Of a stretch of 64,000 nt of DNA, positions 24,668 through 39,600 are shown piece after piece. The translations under genes and the position numbers were made by a program. The first letter of the stretch is position 1, and every line of letters starts with the position of its first letter. Origin of the DNA: Dipylidium caninum (Eukaryota > Platyhelminthes > Cestoda > Cyclophyllidea > Dipylidiidae); NCBI GenBank assembly GCA_017562135.1, contig QEYB01001528.1:62001-126000 (forward strand). The letters run 5' to 3'. The notes beneath the pieces were generated by a model that did not search any database, was not told where the DNA came from, and was given only the letters and a program-made list of their open reading frames with translations.

Positions 24668-27600
24668 GTTATTTGACTTTGTATTTACCAAAAATAGACA
24701 GTATTTCATGCTATGCTGAGCATTTTCTCAAACTATATAAGTGTCTTTATCTCGGCATGAGGATTTATAATTTAGCATGCCCTCCAGAGAGACAGTACTT
24801 TTCATTTGTCGGAAAAAAGACAATTGAAAAGTGTTAGAAGGAGAAAAAGACCTTTGGGGAAGTTGATATTTTATCCAAAGATTTTCTCATCGGTGAAGGC
24901 AAAATAATTTTTTTTTACCTTAAAGAAAAACAGTTAATAGTACTCCAAATAACTTGGGATTTGCCGTGAAAACACACAAGTCTATAATTCAAATTATGAT
25001 CATATCATACGTCTCTTGCATGTATTTTGGCTTTTATAACCTTCCTAATTTAATGGAAATTGAGATTTTCTCAACTCCTGACGCCTCACTTTAAGCTTCA
25101 ACTTCCCCCTCTAAAAATGGATACTCTAAAAGCGTCTTAATTACATGTAACTAAATTTTAGTACCGACGTGGAGTCGTGTAGTAATCAAATAAAACATTT
25201 TAGGCCTGTAGGTGGCTTAAATCCACCTACATCATCAGCCTCTCCATCCCCATTTCTATAAAATTCCACATCTTCTGACGACTTCGTTAGTGTGAACGAA
25301 ATAGGGGGACGCGGAGGGAGTGGGTGAGTGGGTGGGTGGGTGGTTTTAAGCATGCCATTCGCCATCCTCCTCCTTGGTGACGTCCAAAAAAGCCAACTAC
25401 ACCGACAAAGTGGAAAAATGCATGTTTTTTGTGCGAAAAATTAGAAGACACAAGAGGTGAGGGCTGATGTTCCCTGTGGCACACGATAATTTTTGATAGA
25501 ATGAAAGTGCATTTACCATTTGTTCAAAACAAACTCCATGTCCCCTCTTATTGTCACCGTGGCCCTGTTTTGGTAAGTTCATCCTCCCGGTCACACGAAA
25601 TAACCACGGCGATGGCAATCGGACGCTGAGGAGGTGAATGAAGTAGCCTTCACCGCCAAGCGTGTATCACATTCTTTCACTCGGCTCACCCCGGGAGATT
25701 TAAAAACGGTTCACTGCATTATCTGTGTGTGCGACTTGATCTGCCACTTCTTTTCCCATGGATGCGGAGCAGCGGTTTTTTTTTTACTCGGCCCCAAGGC
25801 AGCATGTCTATAATGTAGAAAAAATGGACTACTTCCCTGCCCTTGTTTTGATGTTTGAGTGAGGAGCCAATCGCCGCGGAGATATAGACGAGAGCCTTTG
25901 TAGGTGAATGCCTGTGGACTGTTCTTTTTTTTACTACCTACAAGAATTTCCACGTTTTGGTTTGTGTGGTGTTAAGTCCACACTGGGAGGGGGAGCAGTA
26001 TTATTTGGGGGGAGGATTTCATGTTAAGGGCTCTTACCCTTCGGCATCTCATTAAAACTTCACAGAACTCTCACTCTGCTGAGATTTTGTCCCAGAGGCG
26101 CTTTAAAAAGACCATTCCTGGCTCTTCGATCTTCCCTGTCCACGGTAAAGTGGACGGTTTTGAAGACCGCATGCGAAAATGTCACCTTACAGCCTAAATT
26201 AATCGCCATCTCAGATGGCTTGACAAAGGGCAATTCGTCCCCTCGAAGGAGCACAGATTTGCGGGGCGTTTGAATAAAATAAGCATATCCACAAAGGCCA
26301 AGGGCTTTTTTATCTGGGTAGGTAACAATTTTTTCTTTCCCTTGCTATACATGCAAATTTTTTCGCCCACTGGGAAAGTACTTCCACACTCTTTGACTTG
26401 AAATATTTAGCTAACCCCTATTTCCTCCTATACAGCAATCAGATTTTACTGTAAGATTCCAAGAGATGTAACCCCTTCCCGTCTCGATGGCAACGGGGAA
26501 AACAGGTGACCTCACATTACCTCGTATTAACAGCAAATGGCCACGAAAGTAGCGGGAGAGATTGGGATGAGATGAGGAGGACTTTTATCTCTCTTACCTC
26601 ATCGTCTTCTCCCCTTCCCCGTCCCCCCCCCCACACACCCATCCCGGTAACGATAGCGGCTACGGAGTTTTAGCTCTCCTACCGCCTGGTTCTCCTTAAT
26701 GGCGAACAGTCAGCGTAGAGACTTCGAGGAAAGGTAGATGGAAAGGAGTGTTTTGGAAGCATCACACATTGAAAGGTGTTGTGGTCCAAAGTCGCAAAAG
26801 AGGAACTGGATTGAGACGCTGGCATACCTTGTTGAGCGCTGAGGAGGTCTGCTTTCCTGGCCAGAGCAAATTGTTCCACTTAGTGGAGTCTCAAGTACTT
26901 GGGCATGTGGAGCACCGTCGCTGCGAGAACCGCCACCCCATTAAGTAGTCGCTCAGAGACAAGGGACTTGTTGGCGACACATAGTTTTGTCATGGCCTTA
27001 AGCAAAGAAATGTTTTGCCTTTTTCCTGTAAGACAGCAATAAGGGAAGATGGAGAACCGAGTCACAAACGACAATACCCAAAATTGGTGCTCCCTCGCCT
27101 TTTTGCGGTGATTTGGACTTGATCATCTGCTGCTGCTTGGCCAAACTCTATTTTCTATCTCTAAAATCTCTCCGATTGGTGGTAGTCGCATTTGCAAAGA
27201 AAAATACATAATTTTGGATGGGTAAACATTTTAAAAAAATGTCAAAAAGTGCTGCTTCGTCTTGCAGAGACATGCTTACCGGTGGCTGGTGTCCCTCGAG
27301 GAAAGTCTCCAAAAACCTCACTGACTACATTCAGGTCGACATGGGCGCAGTGAACGTCATCACGAAAATCGCCTTCGGACCGCGCTCCGACGTCGCTGTA
27401 GGTGGTTTATTTTGCCTTATTAACCTCTCCGCGTTCGCTCCCTTTGCCGCCCTCTCCAACCTCCATGTCCACCACCCCGTTAGCTTGGCACACCAACGCC
27501 AGTTGTCTTGTGGCGCCACAAATTCCAAAGAAATATCAAAATTCATCAGGTCCTATGCAGCTGGTCCCATTCCTAGTATTAGTCTGTGGAAGCGGTAGGA

Positions 27601-30600
27601 AAGTATAATTAAGTGTGCATTAAAAGAGGTTGGAAACGAGCTAGTGTCTGTCTCGTTTTGCTTTTCACTCTCGAGGGCGGCTCGAGGTGGAATGAAGTCA
27701 TTGTCGAGGGAGGAATGAAAATTGTACTGTAATTTCTCTTCTCACTGATGGCACACTTCCTTCGGGTTTGCTGTGACTCCACCCTCGTATTTGGTGGGTT
27801 GGGCAAACTTCATCATTTCATAGAAAATCCAGGCGGTTTTGACCAGATTTTACCAACCCCATCAAATTTCATGAAAACTTGAGTCCATTCGGTAAACTTT
27901 CACTTGTTTTTCACTAGTCTCTCTAGTTTTGAATCGTCGCGGCTCTTCACTCTCTAGCGATTTTAGTGGAGTGGTGCCAGAGAAAGGGTTAGAAGACGAC
28001 CTAATGCCATGCCGATGGTGCCTAATGGCGGTGTCTTCGGCATTCACCCGCCAACTCCGACGCTTGCCCGAAGCGGCAGTGGCAATTCCACCGTCTTGGG
28101 GTTCTTTTGGGCTCTGCGTAGGTGTGATTTGTCACACATGTGTGCACAGTTTTTACAGGATAAAAACCACCTGAACGCCAGGGCGTCAGGCGAAAAAAAG
28201 CTTCAACAAGGCCCAAAAAGACGTCGAATAAAAACATTATGCTGCTCCCTAACTAACTGCTCGCTCTAAAGGGGACAGCGACTTCTGGGACGGAGAATTT
28301 CTGGCATCCTTTATGCCTTTCAGTCGCTAATTTGCCGGGGGCGGGAGGCAGGGTAGACAGTTGCAAATTCTTCATTAAGCCTCACTGCGCATTTGCTCTT
28401 CCACTGATGCAGCAGATAAGCTCCTTTGGACGTGCAACTGTCGCAGTCTGATGCCTCCCTTGTGGACAGCCGCTACCAATCCGGGTTAAAAGCCGAGTCT
28501 TAGTAAGGCGAGTCACTGGGACTCATGTGGTAATTGGATTTCACACCTTTCCACTCGGATCCCATGTCTCCTTGTCGCTCTTTCCGCAACCTCCTCCTCG
28601 CCGCCCACCCCCCCCCACCCACCCACCTCTCACCCCCGTATTTCCGCTAATTTCAGTACACTCCTTCCTTTGTCATTCGGTACAAACGGGAGAACAGTGG
28701 TGACTGGCGTGACTACAAATCCTGCTCTTTCAATTCCGTGAGTCACTTTTTTGCCATTGCATTGTGTGTAGTCGCCCTTGAAACATGATATGGTTTTGTT
28801 ATTTGATATGAGGTGTTTTCGAGGCCTAATTGTCCCACATCCTGGAATCCGATGATTCCGAGCCACCGTTAGACGGTCAAATGCTGCAATCTGCGAAGAC
28901 CTCATCTTTCGCACTGTCATAAAATTTGATCCAACCTTTAACATTCATACTCTTCGCGGGCTATTTCTGTGACTTAAGAGCATCTTCACTTCTCCATACC
29001 CTTTCATTTGCCGTGGAAGAGGTCGCACGGTGATTAGACATTGAAATGATGACCTCGGAAATTTGAATCTTAGCTTACGAGTTAGAACGTTGACACCTCT
29101 TCAGTAGCATTACTCTAACAATGCGACTGCAATCCGATTCCGGCAAGAGGGTAGCAATGCGGCACAGAAATTTCAATTATGTCCACGGCTATTTGTCCGA
29201 AGGACGATGCAAACCTTCGAATTTACCGCGATTTCGAGTTTGATATGCTCTTTACACCCCAATTTTCCCCGCCTTCACACAATACTGCCCTGCTCCCCGG
29301 TGCATAATCAATCATCTAAGCGGTCGCGTTGCGTTCACCAGTGGCATTGAAACGTGCTGACAAGTTTCTACGCTGGCTGATAGCCCATGATGATGACTCG
29401 TGGGGTAGGGCACTTTTTACATGTGTACGCATGTGTGTGTGTGTGGAAAAAGGACTAACTTCTTCGTGCCCTTTTCTTGTCCCTCGCTCTGTCCGCTCAT
29501 CCGTCTTACCTTGCCTCGTTCGCTCTCGAGCTGACTGCGTCACCGCTTTTTTCCCGTCTCGGGTAGAAAGACGCAAAGATTAAGAAGGTGATGAAGGTGG
29601 CGGAGGTGGCGGAGGTGACGGAGGTGATAGGGTTCCGTGGTCACCGCCGACTTAGTCATCGAAAATTCATCCCCTCGGGACCGGTGACGGAGAAAGGAAA
29701 AATACCGTTCCTGTGTATTTTTATTGTGGATCGTGGATTGTTTAGCCGTGGACGTCCACAAATGTGGAAGTAAATAGAGAGTTGAAGAGACACAAACATT
29801 TGTCTGGCACCTAAACACTACTCTTCTTCTCTAGGGACTTCTTTTCTTCAGGCTTACTTGGCCAAGTTCATGAGGGTGGTTAAATTTATAGATTTGCCAT
29901 AGAGGAGACCTTTGTTATACAGTCTTAAGGGAAAGAGTGAACCGATTGGACGGATGCACTTCGTATTTGAAGTATTTTGTAGTAAACACGATGGCCAACT
30001 GTATCATTTCATTATTTCTCACCTCCGGACTTGCGATGTCTCGACTGTTTCTCTCACCAATTCACCTGCTGCCTAGCATTGTTCGTAAAATCACCTCGAT
30101 GTCCTTTTAAAATTTTTCTGCCTTTTCCACCTTAATAAATCTCTCCGCTTGTTCTCGATAGCTCAGTGTTGTCGCATTTGAGAAATACACCAAAAGCGCT
30201 GCTACTGGCGTGGGAGGCGCCCTCATCGAGTTGGAGGCCAACCAGTTTGTTACGGAGGTCCTCGGCACAGTGACCGTTTGACCGCATCACTTGCACTGAT
30301 TGGAAGGAATGTTATTTAGTCGAAGCAATTTCCCTTGCCTCCACACATGACCAACAGCCTCATCCAAATCCCTTCTCGCCATATACACGCTTTCACAGGT
30401 TCATCTGAAATGTTAAGTGTATAGACATTGGAAGAGGACGTTTTTCTGTTACAGACGCTGATTATTCCCGGAGTGGAGAGTAATTTGGATCTCAAACTCA
30501 TTCCCCTCAACCCGCCCATCGTCGCCCGGTGGGTTCGGGTCTACCCCTACAGTCAAGAACCCATGTTTGTCTGTGCCAAATTCGAATTTTACGGTTGTCG

Positions 30601-33600
30601 GTTCTCTGGTGAGTTTAATTCTCAACCTTACCTCATCCCACTCCTCAGAACTTCCATGAGCGGGCTACTTGAATTATCCCTACTCCAAAAGTTTACATTC
30701 TTGAGTTTATGTCATAAACGACACATACAAACCGGTTCCTTTATGCTTTTATCAAGGCAAACTATCATATCCTTTGCCATTTTTATCGGTTGCAGCATAA
30801 GGTGACTTTTATTTTTGATTATTCTCTCTTAATTTTATATTTATATCGTCTCTTAATCTTTAATCTTATCTAGATTATGCGTTTTGAGCAGGCAGTTTGG
30901 GGAATCTGCAAAAAATCACCTTTCGTGGGCTAAATCCCACTTCGGATGGTTACAAGTTAGACATTGCTAACACCATTGATACAGTAAAACTATGCAGAAA
31001 AGGGGAATAAAGTTTAGAAACAGTGATCCGGACATGGTATGACAATAAGTTAAGGTTGTTTAGAATTGTATGGGATTGCATTGTCCACCTTTGATGACCA
31101 CAAGCCTGAATTCATTCACATCGAACTCTTTTCCAGATAAAAAGGCAATAAAATTATGCCTTTTGTTGTTCCCTCATGTTGTCCCTCCATTATTCCCTAC
31201 ATGAATTAATTGCTCATCTGAACATTCCAAATTATTTCACTACATTTCTACCTAAAATTATTTAAAATGTTTTTTCTTTTAAATGGCTAAGGAGGATGAG
31301 CATTTCAAAATCCCAAAGGTGGAACAAACCAAAAGGAGCATGGGCAAGATTCAGTAGTGAATGTGATCTCTCTAAACTCTTTTAGATGAACTGGTAGAGT
31401 ACAAGATTCCTGATGGTACCGAGTTCCATTTGAACTCCTTCACCAGTCCCATTAACCTCCACGACGCCTGCTACGATGGTAAGCGTGATCCTCGTGGTGG
31501 CGTCTTACACGGCGGCGTTGGGTGTCTAGTCGACTCTCGCACCTCCGCCTCAACAAAAGCCTTCCAATTTCCCTCGTGGCAGCATGACACTGGCGTCGCC
31601 GCCTCTGCTTCTAGCGTCCTGAGTCCCATGTCCGACTGCCTGGTCGGGTGGAACAGCTCCCGATGGGAGGAGACACGATCCCACAAGTCATCGGCGGTGG
31701 ATCTCGTCTTCCGATTTTCCAGTCTCCGTACCTTCGACGCCCTCTACCTCTACGCTGTGCATGTTCCCTCAAGAAAGGTAAGTGCTCGTAACACACTCTG
31801 TTGATTCGTTAACTTTTCTCTTCTGTGACCGCTTCCTGAAGGCATTAACATTCACCTACAACCACCCACCTGTAAATTCTCATACTTTCATACTCTGAAC
31901 GGTGCTGTGGCAATTCCAAAGTGTCCGTGTTAAAATTAACAAGACATTGTCACAGGACTTTCTCCCTCCCTCTCTCTCCCTCAAGGCGACCCTAGTCGAT
32001 TTTAGGACCTCTTGAGAATAAGTCAAGTGAAACCATCTCCTCATACCCCTTAAAGAAAAAAATTTTGGCCAGAATAGATGAGATGAGATGTTTTTATTTC
32101 TATTAGTCCAACCTTTTGGTATGCGGTGCAGATTTTATCTACTCATACTTCAGCAAGGACAGGAATCTCGAGCCCTGACTTTACCAAAATCTCTCGAGAA
32201 AATTAGGAAGGCTGATTTATAAAAAGACACTCTTCATGCAATGACAAAATTTTTGGGCGATTTGAGTAACTTCCAAGGGTTAGGTGCCGATATAACTGAG
32301 AGTCTATTAACGAACTAATTTCCATCTCATGTCACCGCCGAGAATTCCCAGCTTAATTACTCCGAACTCCGTAATGCCAGGCTGGTGCAAACTACAAAGC
32401 CGCTCCTTCTCCTCTGCCTCAGGAGACGCTTTTAGCCTCACAATTGTAACATAAGACTTCTAGTACTCCCTTTTTGACAGTTTTTATCTCTTCCAACCGC
32501 GCCATTATCGCCTTTTTTTCCGTGATTGGCTCAGTTTTTACAGTCGAGAGAAAAAACGCAAAAAACTCATAACGAAAGCTGTATTTCCCGGCGTAAAGAA
32601 GTCGCTGAGGAGGAGTTTCACACAACAAGTGTCACTTTTATGAGTATTTTGAATTATGTGGCATTTGACTTTGCTACTCAAACGCGGAGACGCCAGTTGC
32701 ACTTCAGACAACGGCGCTGTGTGCGAGGCAGATTTGTTCACAAGATGCTGCGAAACGTCTCTGAGACGCAGATTCAAGTGGTCTCCGTAATTAGTGTGAA
32801 AAAGACCCAGGAATGAGAATGCTCAACGGAGGCGATATCATTCTGGCTCTTTAATCAAATGGACGATAATTTTCGCACGGAAATTTTACAGGGTTGTGAA
32901 AATTGTTGCACTTTTGCCTACAAAGTCATGATTAAATTCGTTGCATATTTCAGGTGAACCTCCTAAGGCGATTTAGGTTTCGCATGTGGAAGGCAGAAGA
33001 AGAAGAAAAAGAAAAAGAAACGTCCACCCATTTAGTCTTCTAATCATCCTCACAAATTCTACACGTAAAGCTTATACTTAATCTGTCCGCACAATAGTTT
33101 AATTACCAGCAAGTTAAGCATTCCTACGCCACAACCCTCTAACATTTGTATTTTTGGTCGAGTGGGTAAAATTTCACTCCGCCTGTGCACCAAACTCCTG
33201 CAAACTTGTTCATTTTCGTGGCGCCGCACGGCTCCGCCAATTCCGTGGTGGCGCATTCGATTCCCGGTGATCGAATGACATCAGACCGCCTCTACGAGTG
33301 TATTCTTGTCGACGGACTTTCATGGTAAAGTCACACGACTGTTGTGCTTTTACACCACCCAGGCGGTATGTGGGACTCTGTTGCCCATCACTTTTGCTTC
33401 CCAGTGGAACTGCGGTTTCAGACAATGGTTCGTGCATGGTGGAAACGGTGCAGTGGTGTACATCCGGGCATCCCGGGACAGTAACAGGGTTTTATTCCAC
33501 CGAAGAGGCAGGCCAGACTAGTGAGGAAGTCTCCCCATCTCTACCATGCCATCCGTACAGTCGCCCTAAGCGAGTAAAATACAAATCACCCACCCACTTT

Positions 33601-36600
33601 GCTTCGAAAAACCTCTCTGATCTGCGTAAATGCTCTTCAAAGGGGCCTTTTTCTGAAGGAACATCGTCTCAAAGGCTGTGATTCTTGCTCGTAATCGGCT
33701 CTCTCGAAACAGGCTGAGGAAAATGCATACATTCTTAAGAAAGAGCCACAACTAACTTAAACTGCGTTCTAGACTGAAAAGCATGATTTAAAAAAAACTT
33801 CTGTGCAAGCTGTTTTCCTTCATGCTTATTTCTTTTGATGCAGCGTGACATTCTCTCTTTCAGTGTCCGTAGGAAGCATTAACTTTTATTGTCACTTGCA
33901 TTACCAGGCTTTTACGAATGGGGAGGGGATAATGAGGCCCCCTTGGACGGTCACAACAGCATTAATGCGGTTAGCATTCACAGGAGGAGGTAATTCAGAG
34001 GAGAAAGAGCTTTTCTACGACCTCTTTGCATGCTTCTTTACCTGTTGACTTTCACCAGATCACTCAGGTGCCTTTAATCCAAGGTCGACAGAATTTCCGA
34101 GCGAATCACAGACGCTCTTTGCCGGTTGATTTGAAGGATAATGTGAGCCGAGGCAATTTGCTTCGTCCCGACAATCCTGACTCCGCTAAACCTGTGGAGC
34201 TACTACTCAGGGGATTTCTTATAATAACTTTAAAAACCTTTGATAAAACGATTTTCCTCGGCGTTAAGTTCACTGTTTGTGGCAGAAAAGTAGTGGCCAG
34301 ATGAAGAACGCCAAAGTCGGAGAATTTTCGTGAAGATAAATGCCGGTCTTTTCACTTCATGCTTGATAAGTACTGTTTTTTCTCATGGATGGTAGGAGGA
34401 ATGTCTTAATAGATCTTTTAAGGAGGAAACACAGACTCAACTCGGCTATTTTCTCCTTGAAGATTCGAAAACCTCGCCGAATAGAGGTCACATTTAGCGC
34501 GGACGGAGTCTCTTATTCCTCCTCGCCAGACGTCTACTTGGACGTCCAAACTGTCTCCGCCGAACCGATAATTGTTGACCTACAGAGGAAAAAAGGGGAG
34601 AGCTGCTCGCTTGAAGCTCTTCTTCGCCGACGAATGGATTGTTCTTAGCGAAACGCGATTTCTCAGCAGTAAGTTTGGAGACTTTTTTGGTCATCCTACT
34701 TGTGACAAAGTATAAAGTGAAATGTGACCGGAAGGTGACAGGAGTACACAAAAGGAGGGAATAAGACGTTAAATCGGGCAAGGGAAGCCTTTCTTCATCA
34801 GCCCAGCTGTAGTACATGGTCACCTCCTGTCCGCACCCTTCAAACTTTACTAACAGCAGATCAAATGGAAGTGATGCCACTGCCACGGACACCCTGCACT
34901 CGCCTGATTACATGTGGCAGTAAAACCACTTCGGTCCACAATTTTTTTCGGGATCCGAGGACGATTTAGTGGGATTTCTTTCGTTGACAAGTTCCCATGG
35001 CCACTGAACAGATTGTGTAGTTCAGCTCAAAACAGAGGGGATGTTTGAGGTTGGGTACCGTGGCTCTTCACTAAAAAAACCACAAATGAAGTAACAAACG
35101 GAATTACATGGGGTTTCGTGTGGTCTCTTCGGGTGATTACATAAACGCAACTGGCATTTCCCATTGGTGTACTGACCTTTGGTCAAAACACAAACGCGTC
35201 TAAATGCCATGGGAGACGGATAGAATACCTTCCCATGGCGATCAGCCCTGTAACTCCTCCTCATCCGCCTTCCGTTTGTTTGTAGCCGCGGGAAGTACAG
35301 ACGAACTCACTGGCCACGCTGGAAGTGGCAACTCCCTCGAACCGCGGAAGGAAGACGCAGGTAGGTGAATTTGCTCGCTTCTTACTGATACAACAGTCTG
35401 CCAAACATCCCGTCAAAACGAGCAGATGCGGCTTCGGGTTAGGTCATCATCATCTGCCATTCGGTTATAAATGGTCGAGAGGATCAGTCTCCGGACGCAT
35501 TCTGTCCTTCCACTTCAACTCACTGCTTCAGCGGCTGTGAAAATTGAGTTCATATTCCTTCATTCGGTCGCTATTTCGACAAACTCAGGCGTCTGGCGAC
35601 GCGAAACTGACTTCTGATGTATTAACGCAACTTTTTTTCACAATTGTAAAGTATTGCAATCGTCCACTTCAATTTCCAAGCTGATCTGCAAGGACTTACA
35701 TACGATTTATTTGTTCGATGTTAATTTTCTCCATCTTATTTTGACAAGTCGGGCACTCTGACATCTCCACTTGTGACGTCTCAGTGTGCTAACAGTCTGT
35801 TAGACTCTTTTGGTGTAACTACAGATCGCTTGCCAAGACACACTTAAAAATAACGCAGTGACGAGGAATGTGGACCCCCACAACTGAAGCGAGCTGAAAA
35901 ATAGCCGTCTTTTCGTCTGTATTAGATCGAACAACCGTGTCATCTCGGTCGTTGTCCCCTTTTCAGTAGACTAATTTTCGGATCTCGACAATTTTTGTGA
36001 CTCTATTTTCTTCCCTTCACAGAAGTCTTAACCCCCACAGCCTGCCTTATCTGAACTCACTTTTTCTGCTTATAATGGAATCTGCCGTGGGAGCAGTTGT
36101 GTTCTAATGGAGGAGGCTTTTAGAGAAAAAGTAGGTTAACTGATTATTTAATGTTGTGGGTCATCGTTTTCTTCCACATAAAAGCTGAGAATGGAGCAGT
36201 TGTCCATCGGTCTCACTCCATATCGCAGGCTTTTCTCTATTCGGACGGCAACAGACTCACATCATCTCTGCTTAAAGTGGAAATTGGGACTAATGAAATC
36301 GGTAGACGATGTAAACTGTACACGATTAGTGTCTCTGTCCGAAGAAGTGCACCGTGGACTAGTGAATCTCCACTTGTGCTGTACAATCGAATGTCTGGAC
36401 GACTGCACATCGTCTCAACACACTCAAATCAACTTAGATCTGCAGGCTGTTTTCGCTATTTGCGTTCACACAAGATAATGAGCCTTTTTGAGAGTTAATT
36501 CTTGCCTTTCGCCTCGGGTTTGGCCAACACAACAGAATTTTAAACGAGATTCAACACATGTGCCTCGGTGCATCAGCTGTTACACATGCAATTTCAACAA

Positions 36601-39600
36601 CATTTGCGTGAAGTTGCAAGCCCACTCGGTCGCTGATTCTTCTCCTAACCGGATGGGTTGTAGAGAGGTTTTCGGTGTGTTTGCTGAAACCCCCCGCCTT
36701 GTCCAAATCACCCGCAAAACTCACTAATGCGACGGAGAATGCAGAAAGGACAAAACACCCATTCACAGCCTGTGGGAGAAGTGCATTTCCACTTCTAGCC
36801 AAAGGTGTAGCCTTTGGTACCACCCAAATACTAAAATTAACCCGCAAATACGGCTTAAAACGTCAACTGACAAACCGGTAAATTGACCTATCGCCGTAGA
36901 ATAGGCAGCATAACATCTGATGGTTGCCTCCTGACTGTCAGTCGCGTTCCTACCGAACATGGGCTGTCTAGAAGGGAGCTCTGAGTTATCACTGAGCCAT
37001 TTAATGTTGAGGCGTTTGTTCTGGGACTGAGTTGAACCCATGACGGCACTTATCCTACCCCTTTGAATCTACTCTGCAGAGAAATCGAGCCTCCTTTGTC
37101 GTCATCGGTAGTTGAGGGGTCGAAGTATCTTCCAGCAAATGGTAGAGCCAACGACAACGTCGACAACGTTGCCAAATACGACTCCAAAGCACCCGACGAT
37201 GACAATTCACGAGGCCACGGCGGAGAGGCTAACGGCGGACCTCTGAGGGTCATCGACCCACCACCCTACCAGGGCCCCACCATGCTCGTCCTCATCCTCG
37301 TGTTCCTCTGCTGCTTCATGCTCCTCCTCGTCGTGGTGGCCTGCTTCTCCATCGCTTGGATGCAGAAGAGACGCAGGAAACGTCAACAGGGTTTGCGAGA
37401 CGAGCTCCACTCGGCCAATGACAAATTGCTGAAGGCTCAGTCGAGCGGTGTGGGACTGTTCCGGTGGCCGGGTCTGTCACTCACTGCTAGTGGAGGTGTC
37501 GGCAGTATCACGACTAATGCCGCTTCTCAGCCGTCTTTTGGCAGTGGTATGGGATATGTGACAGTGCCTAATCCGGGTATGTTCATCTGCATAAACTCAG
37601 TGGGATTTTCCCATTTTCTTAGTCCACACTAATCTTCATTTTATCCTCGGAGTTGCACTAAGACCACGGGATCTGATTCACTTCCACTCCATTTTATGAG
37701 GTTTGTAGTATTGAAAGGTGGATGCATTCGCGAGTCCCTCAATTTGCTGCAGCAAGACTTTACTGTTAAGCCCGGCCATTCAGCAGACGGGCCTCATCAG
37801 AGACTGTTTTACACATAATTCCTTTTTTAGGCTGCAAATACGCAAACTCCACTTTACTGAGCCATCAAGTCTCCAGCTCTTTACTCTTTACCTATCGTAA
37901 GACTCCTCATTCAAGCTGCGCTCCAAAGACCTCCATTCTAACCCAACCAACATCACCACGAAAGTGAAGTGAATTATCAATTCAAAAGTCTCATTCCCCT
38001 TTATCTTGCTAGGCCTTCATGATGGCACCTTCTTCGCATATACTGGAATTCCAACGCTTCCATCAGAGCAGAGCGGAGGCAGTGGAAATGGGGTTGGAAG
38101 TCCGCTAGCGAAACGTTTTCTAACCTCTGTGGCGGCGCGGCTCTTTCGTTCGAGGTGTGGAGGGAAAACTTGTTCAACACGCATCTTAAGCCCATCTGCC
38201 CACCAGTACGAGCAAGTCCTGGCCCAATCTGGCCACTCCTCTCCACTGTTGACCTCAGCCACTGCAACCGGTGCCGCCACCGCCTTTCAGACTCAGCCCT
38301 CCGGGGCTATTCGGAACGAAGCAGCTGTATCTTCGTTCCCTGTCACATCGGTAGGTGTTGTAGAGCTTTTGTTTTACCCTAAACCAAACCATAAGCCTTA
38401 GTGTATTCTGCAGTAGATGAAGTATGGTAAAGCCTTCTAACACCAACGACGTGTACCACTGTCGATGCGAATGTGTTTACCTAATGTAACATCCAAGTGG
38501 TTCGAGGATTACGGGCGGATGCATGGGGTCAGAGGCAAATTCAAATTGGTTTTGACTCTAAGCCTCATGTGTTAATCAGAGAGAAGCGAAAACACCTCTG
38601 TTGAAGGGTGTACTTTAAAGAATGCATGTAAAGTATTTCGGGCGAAATTAATCTCCGTGAATTTTATGTTCACGAGAATTGTGGAGAGTACATTCACAAA
38701 TATGGCAGAGGCCCCTCACCCAAGGATGCGCAATAAACAAGAAAACAAATAAAGTGATTTTCAGGACGATGCGTGTACACGATCCCTTGAGAGTATTTGC
38801 GATGCTCAACCGAAACTTTTGTGCACTTATCGTGTAACAAATGCGGAAAGTTGGAGTTGTGGCTTCCGCTTTGCGCACTCCTTGAATATTGTTTGCGAAC
38901 ATTGCAATAACTTGTGTTTTCTAACTAAATTTGCTTTCTTTAACTTGACAAAGGACTTTAAACTTCCTCCGGACTGATATTGTCGCAATTGTAGAGCCTC
39001 CATAAAGGGCAGAAGCGTCTACTTAATTTAAAGTTGGGCCAAAAGACACCGCCTCTTCCAGGGTGGGTTTAAAGTGATGTGAAGGTCAGTAAATACCACG
39101 ATGTCACTTTGTTGTTCGGTGTAAACACTCGCCTTATATTACCCCGTTTCGAGCAGATTATAAGCGTCTTTAAGATGCACAACAAGCGCAGACATTCCTC
39201 CTCGTCGAACTAAAATAGAAATGTGGATTTTAGGCGCTGCATGTGCCTCATGTTCTGCGGGTCACAAAAAAGGACACCCCGCGATCTGCTGCTCCACTTC
39301 CTTCTACTTTTTACGAAATTCCCTTGAAATTTGCTCTTGCCACAATTCGAAATTTCCACACACACAACAGGGTACATTTGTCGGCCAAGGAGGTGATTAG
39401 GAAGCTCTTAGGCTACAAACAATTTATAGATATTCGGGATTCAGCATGAAATTTATCAAAACCTTTATGAGATGAGCGCTCTGGAACAGACTTCAAAGCG
39501 ATTTGACGAAGCCACTTTTCAGAAATTACTGTTTTTGCCTCCTTCCGGAACATTTTTGTTACTTTCGTAATCACTTCAACTGGAGTCATCGTTTTCCTTT

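Noticed and set aside
24124..24837. 237-codon plus-strand frame across the receptor 5' region and exon 1
   Set aside because: It starts at GTG, contains a His/Thr run from the CA microsatellite, has no homology and overlaps exon 1 in another frame; exon 1 has signal peptide and discoidin landmarks.
34553..34595. Micro-intron to explain the receptor exon 6 frame change
   Set aside because: It would need an acceptor in GAGGAAAAAAG and would remove residues that align in length with the family; a homopolymer indel is simpler.
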